Notes under the pieces: model-generated
Told to the model about the DNA's origin: nothing
The model's input: the letters and a program-made list of their open reading frames with translations, nothing else
Database searches by the model: none
Shown: one piece after another, positions 60,381-64,000 of the stretch
Position numbering within the stretch: position 1 is the stretch's first letter
How the letters are laid out: each line of letters opens with the position of its first letter
Position numbers and translations under genes: made by a program
Source of the DNA: Neoechinorhynchus agilis
Taxonomy: Eukaryota > Acanthocephala
Assembly: GCA_051530055.1 (NCBI GenBank)
Contig: CM121343.1
Coordinates: 6,944,001-7,008,000, forward strand
DNA length: 64,000 nucleotides
Direction of reading: 5' to 3'

Positions 60381-60995
60381 ACGTTCAGGATTTCGATTCC
60401 TCGAAGACGAGAGTGCTAAGTACGAGTCTCGAAGATTCGGCTACTGAGTTAACTTGATAGACGGGTGATTTCTAACTAATTGCTGGTGAATGAGAGCGTT
60501 CCTAAATTTTAATTGAAAATTAGGACCACAAAAAGGGGGAAATCCGCTTCTTTGTTGTCGTGCTAATAAACGCCTTTGAAAATGCCGGAAATGCGCTTTA
60601 TGCTCTACAAGGTTTGTATAAACAAGTTTCATAAAAAAGATCGGAATTCCTAATCCTACATTACTATTGATGGTGTCGCCCTTCTTATTATCAATTTCTT
60701 GGTTATCCTAACGTAATAGTATCTTGAACATTGCTTCTTCTATGAAATTCTTTGTTGTTTTAGATGTTTGAAGGACTAAGTTAACCGAAAAAAGCTACTT
60801 CTATTTGCGAATTTTAAAATTTGTTTTATGAACATTGGTTATACGCAAGTTTTACTTGTGTGACGAAATTCGATGCTTTTCACTTGGGTTGTTTATGTCT
60901 TTAAAGTAAACATAAGCTTTTTCGTTCAATCGCTCGCTTAAAATCCATTTATTTTTCACTCACTTAAAAAGCAAATCTTAAAAAATGTACGATGA
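60381..60995. other. Intergenic, 3' flank of the membrane-protein gene
   Basis: The array ends at ctttgtaaac and is followed by an imperfect palindromic stretch (attcctcgaagacgagag ... gagtctcgaagattcgg, 60390-60440). No gene was recognised. Confidence 0.4.
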
Positions 60996-61580
60996 TTAGG
61001 CTTTGGTGACACTATTGACCTTAAGTAATTCCGAACCGATTGATACCGCGGCAGTTGACTTCGCCACTCGTATAAGGTTCCTTCTATGCACCAACAAAAC
61101 TGCGATGCCCACCAGCAACATGAAAAACGCAGCTCCAATTATTGTAATCAATGCAAGTTTGAAAATAAGGTCACGTACTTTTATTCTGAAAATGATTGAA
61201 TGAGATTTGGGCGATTGAATTTTACTTTGATGAATGTAACCGATTTGATTGAGCAAAACATTCAAGTTCAGCTTTTCAGCGTAATCTAATAGTTCATGTG
61301 CCGTTTTACGCACGAAGCTCATTTTCGAAAGTGGTTCTTGAGTGTCCTTTTTTACAACAATGGACTCGCTGTTTCTAGCCTCCTCCATCGCACTCACGTT
61401 CACATGAGTGATTATGAGTTCCATATTATCGAAAATGCCACTCGCGTTCATTCCCAACAGTAGAGCTGCTGTGACGGCAAGCACGCAGAATTTGACGATA
61501 CATTCATCGACAGCGGACGACATGGTATCCCTGACTCTAGCGATCCTGTATAGTTTTTTGTGATGAGTAGTGCTGAGCAT
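60996..61580 (-). CDS. Unknown membrane protein with two hydrophobic segments
   Basis: An open frame of 194 residues, from the ATG at 61580 or, alternatively, the internal Met at MSSAVDECIVKF (about 61523). A first hydrophobic segment (CVLAVTAALLLGMNAS, residues ~32-50) could be a signal anchor. A ~90-residue polar region (with ELLDYAEKLNLNVLLNQ) follows, and a strong transmembrane helix (LALITIIGAAFFMLLVGIAV, ~150-170) precedes a basic HRRNLIRVAKS stretch and a short tail. This topology suits a small surface or organelle membrane protein with the loop between the helices. No family is recognised. The frame is uninterrupted and well above chance length here. Confidence 0.6.
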   Translation of the reverse strand: MLSTTHHKKLYRIARVRDTMSSAVDECIVKFCVLAVTAALLLGMNASGIFDNMELIITHVNVSAMEEARNSESIVVKKDTQEPLSKMSFVRKTAHELLDYAEKLNLNVLLNQIGYIHQSKIQSPKSHSIIFRIKVRDLIFKLALITIIGAAFFMLLVGIAVLLVHRRNLIRVAKSTAAVSIGSELLKVNSVTKA

Positions 61581-62240
61581 GACGGCAGATCGATGATATG
61601 TTCAAGGAAGACAAGAACGACGATGGCTGGTTACTACAATTAGAAACGAAAACTGCTCTAAATGTACCTTGTTGCCATAGTAACCAATCGAAATTATCTA
61701 AAGTGCTTCCTTTTTTGGCTTTTTAATACGCGAGCTACAAAGGCGACGGTCGATTTGTTCATTTATAACCAAACCCAGAACAAATGAAAGCCGATCATCA
61801 AACTTTACATACAGTTTATATCGCTGAACAACGTTTGAAACCCAAAAATGTGGAGATTCCTAATCGACTTTAATCTCATGTTTTCGTGAAGAGTACGCAC
61901 TTGGTTTTATTTTACCAGACTTGTTATAAAATTGAATTCCAATTCAAAATGTCGCCGTTAATTGTAAACCTACTCCATGGTGTTATATATCCTTATAAGA
62001 CATTCTTCATAGGGCAGGAACTTTAGTAAATGCGAGGATCGTTAAACGCTCTCTACATCTCTTCCTCGCCCCTAGGAAATGAACCATGAAAATGTATTTT
62101 GAACTTTAAAATGAGGTCGAGATCTGACTGGGTTAAATGTTTCTCAAAATCAGACTTGCACTTCAATGCGAATAAAAGACTTAATTATCTCATGTCATTG
62201 GCTGTTGACGATGTAAGCGCAAAAAGACGAAAATTGAGTG
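61581..62240. other. Intergenic, upstream of the membrane-protein gene
   Basis: There is no recognised gene. A frame starting at 62099 runs into the first unit of array D (62241) and stops inside it at 62359; its unique part (LAVDDVSAKRRKLSESF) could be the fragment from which the array arose, but no splice context supports it. Confidence 0.4.
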
Positions 62241-63225
62241 AATCATTCCGAGACTTTTTGGGGATTAGTAAATTGCTGGGAGTATTGGGGCGAATGTTTT
62301 CTGTCCAATTTCGTGTAACTTATGATCTCTCGCTCATGATGAATTTTTGGCGAAAATAGACGGATCACGAGTAAAATACTCGAATCGATGTTTCTATACG
62401 GGCTTGGCAGTTCACTGGTTCATTGTATTTACAAAGAATCATTCCGAGACTTTTTGGGGATTAGTAAATTGCTGGGAGTATTGGGGCGAATGTTTTCTGT
62501 CCAATTTCGTGTAACTTATGATCTCTCGCTCATGATGAATTTTTGGCGAAAATAGACGGATCACGAGTAAAATACTCGAATCGATGTTTCTATACGGGCT
62601 TGGCAGTTCACTGGTTCATTGTATTTACAAAGAATCATTCCGAGACTTTTTGGGGATTAGTAAATTGCTGGGAGTATTGGGGCGAATGTTTTCTGTCCAA
62701 TTTCGTGTAACTTATGATCTCTCGCTCATGATGAATTTTTGGCGAAAATAGACGGATCACGAGTAAAATACTCGAATCGATGTTTCTATACGGGCTTGGC
62801 AGTTCACTGGTTCATTGTATTTACAAAGAATCATTCCGAGACTTTTTGGGGATTAGTAAATTGCTGGGAGTATTGGGGCGAATGTTTTCTGTCCAATTTC
62901 GTGTAACTTATGATCTCTCGCTCATGATGAATTTTTGGCGAAAATAGACGGATCACGAGTAAAATACTCGAATCGATGTTTCTATACGGGCTTGGCAGTT
63001 CACTGGTTCATTGTATTTACAAAGAATCATTCCGAGACTTTTTGGGGATTAGTAAATTGCTGGGAGTATTGGGGCGAATGTTTTCTGTCCAATTTCGTGT
63101 AACTTATGATCTCTCGCTCATGATGAATTTTTGGCGAAAATAGACGGATCACGAGTAAAATACTCGAATCGATGTTTCTATACGGGCTTGGCAGTTCACT
63201 GGTTCATTGTATTTACAAATGGATT
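62241..63225. repeat. Satellite array D, perfect 196-bp unit, 5 copies
   Basis: The mark aatcattccgagactttttg occurs at 62241, 62437, 62633, 62829 and 63025, exactly 196 bp apart each time. I see no base difference between units. Each unit has gatcacgagtaaaatactcg and ends gttcattgtatttacaaa. The uniformity implies very recent expansion, or a tandem repeat whose copy number the assembly may not have right. It is unrelated to arrays A-C. Confidence 0.95.
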
Positions 63226-63269
63226 TCCATTCGTTAACGTGTCGTTCATTCTGTAACAACGATCATCTA

Positions 63270-63288
63270 TGGTTGTTGTTGTTGTTGT
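63270..63288. repeat. (GTT)n microsatellite
   Basis: About six GTT units directly downstream of the stop codon of the EF-hand gene (minus strand: AAC repeats in its 3'UTR). Confidence 0.8.
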
Positions 63289-63289
63289 T

Positions 63290-63550
63290 TTATACGCACG
63301 TGCGGTAGATCATTTGTGCGAATTCGTAGAAATCGATGAGTCCATCATGGTTTGTATCGGCTACATTGATCATTTCATCGATTTCTTGAGTATCTAATTC
63401 AAATCCTAATAACCTCATTCTTCTTTTTATTTCGTCATGACGAATATATCCATCTTTGTTGATATCGAAAGCCTTGAACATTCGCCAAACGAAGTTATTA
63501 AGTTCTTCACGGGACTGAAACGCCCTACTCAACACTGTAACTGGAGTCAT
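63290..63550 (-). CDS. EF-hand calcium-binding protein with two EF-hands
   Basis: An 86-residue frame from the ATG at 63550 to a stop at 63290. It has two canonical EF loops: DINKDGYIRHDE (residues ~29-40) and DTNHDGLIDFYE (~66-77), each with acidic ligands at positions 1, 3 (Asp/Asn), 5 and 12, flanked by helices (FVWRMFKAF, EIDEMINVA). This is one EF pair, half of a calmodulin or troponin C. It may be a complete two-EF protein or the last exon of a larger gene whose upstream exons lie at 63617-64000. Immediately upstream in frame are TAG and TGA, and an acceptor-like ggattag, so the ATG at 63550 is the best start for a separate gene. The role is calcium sensing; the partner is unknown. Confidence 0.7.
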   Translation of the reverse strand: MTPVTVLSRAFQSREELNNFVWRMFKAFDINKDGYIRHDEIKRRMRLLGFELDTQEIDEMINVADTNHDGLIDFYEFAQMIYRTCV

Positions 63551-63616
63551 TCTATTACGGCCAAACGCTCACTAATCCCCCCCCTACTATTTTTTGATGG
63601 GTGAAAGATGCGGTGA

Positions 63617-64000
63617 TTAATGAGCGAATGTATTACACTCATCACTACATAACCTGTCAAGAACATCTTGACTTGTCTTTATATCGGTTCTTTTTTCACC
63701 GTAACCCATATTTTCGAGAGAGCTCGGCAAAGATTGTATTCCACTCGATTCATCAATACTATTCACTACACTCAGTGGCTCAATGGATATTTTATTCTGG
63801 GCTTCAGTTTTAGACTCAAAAAAAGAACATGAACTAACAAACCGTCGAATTATTGGGGGACTACTACGTTCTCCTATTTCACTTAAATCGCTTGATCGGT
63901 GAGTTAAAATTGGCATCGGCGACTTTTGTGCATACGCATCAGCGCATCCACTAGAACTGGCATCAGCGCTGGTTCGGTCTGAGTTACCACTATCAGCTCG
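63617..64000 (-). CDS. Ser-rich protein fragment, open to the right edge
   Basis: The minus strand is open from the window edge to a stop at 63617, about 127 residues. It is rich in Ser, Asp and Glu (ADSGNSDRTSADASSSGC; GERSSPPIIRRF; SSGIQSLPSSLENMG), probably disordered, with a Cys pair in LCSDECNTF near its end. No domain is recognised. It lies just upstream of the EF-hand frame on the same strand, with a candidate donor (gagtgtaat) near its end, so it may be the N-terminal part of the same protein. Start outside the window. Confidence 0.45.
   Translation of the reverse strand, partial: RADSGNSDRTSADASSSGCADAYAQKSPMPILTHRSSDLSEIGERSSPPIIRRFVSSCSFFESKTEAQNKISIEPLSVVNSIDESSGIQSLPSSLENMGYGEKRTDIKTSQDVLDRLCSDECNTFAH

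Overview
The window reads as nuclear DNA of a small-intron invertebrate, most likely a nematode. It is AT-rich. Its introns are mostly 39 to 60 bp with gt..ttttag/ttttcag borders, and at least three coding starts sit directly behind a ttttcag/tttttag acceptor, as trans-spliced nematode genes do. No bacterial gene organisation is seen. The species cannot be fixed from this sequence.

Layout: (1) 1-10.3 kb is gene territory, holding ATP synthase subunit d (minus, cut by the window edge), a PX-SH3-RhoGAP protein of the ARHGAP32/33 type (plus) and a GALK2-type N-acetylgalactosamine kinase (plus), with foldback elements and a minisatellite between them. (2) 11.4-15.2 kb has a foldback element, a small unknown minus-strand gene and a 247-bp satellite. 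(3) 15.5-21.3 kb holds two copies of one foldback family around a broken LINE. (4) 21.7-26 kb has a secreted Ig-domain protein with a long acidic tail, a possible Rieske-like fragment, a 392-bp tandem duplication and a Lys-rich basic protein. (5) 26.6-34.5 kb holds two unidentified multi-exon genes, one with a very acidic middle and almost only phase-0 introns, the other with WD40-like repeats; they could be one gene. (6) 35.24-52.27 kb is one uninterrupted satellite of roughly 110 copies of a ~154-bp unit. (7) 52.4-57.5 kb holds small orphan gene pieces, several inverted-repeat elements and a five-exon gene for the mitochondrial ATPase inhibitor IF1 (minus). (8) 57.7-60.4 kb is a 242-bp satellite. 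(9) 61-64 kb has a two-pass membrane protein, a perfect 196-bp tandem array, an EF-hand protein and a serine-rich partial gene at the right edge.

No operon or shared pathway is apparent. Two genes concern mitochondrial ATP synthase (subunit d and IF1), which may be chance. Five tandem arrays of unrelated sequence fill about 24 kb, over a third of the window, so this looks like a gene-poor, repeat-rich chromosome region. Several conserved genes (RhoGAP, GALK2, IF1, probably the Ig gene) each carry a break of one or two bases in otherwise good exons. That points to residual indel error in the assembly more than to several independent pseudogenes. I found no convincing new multi-gene system; the large orphan gene and the satellite architecture are the best candidates for novelty.
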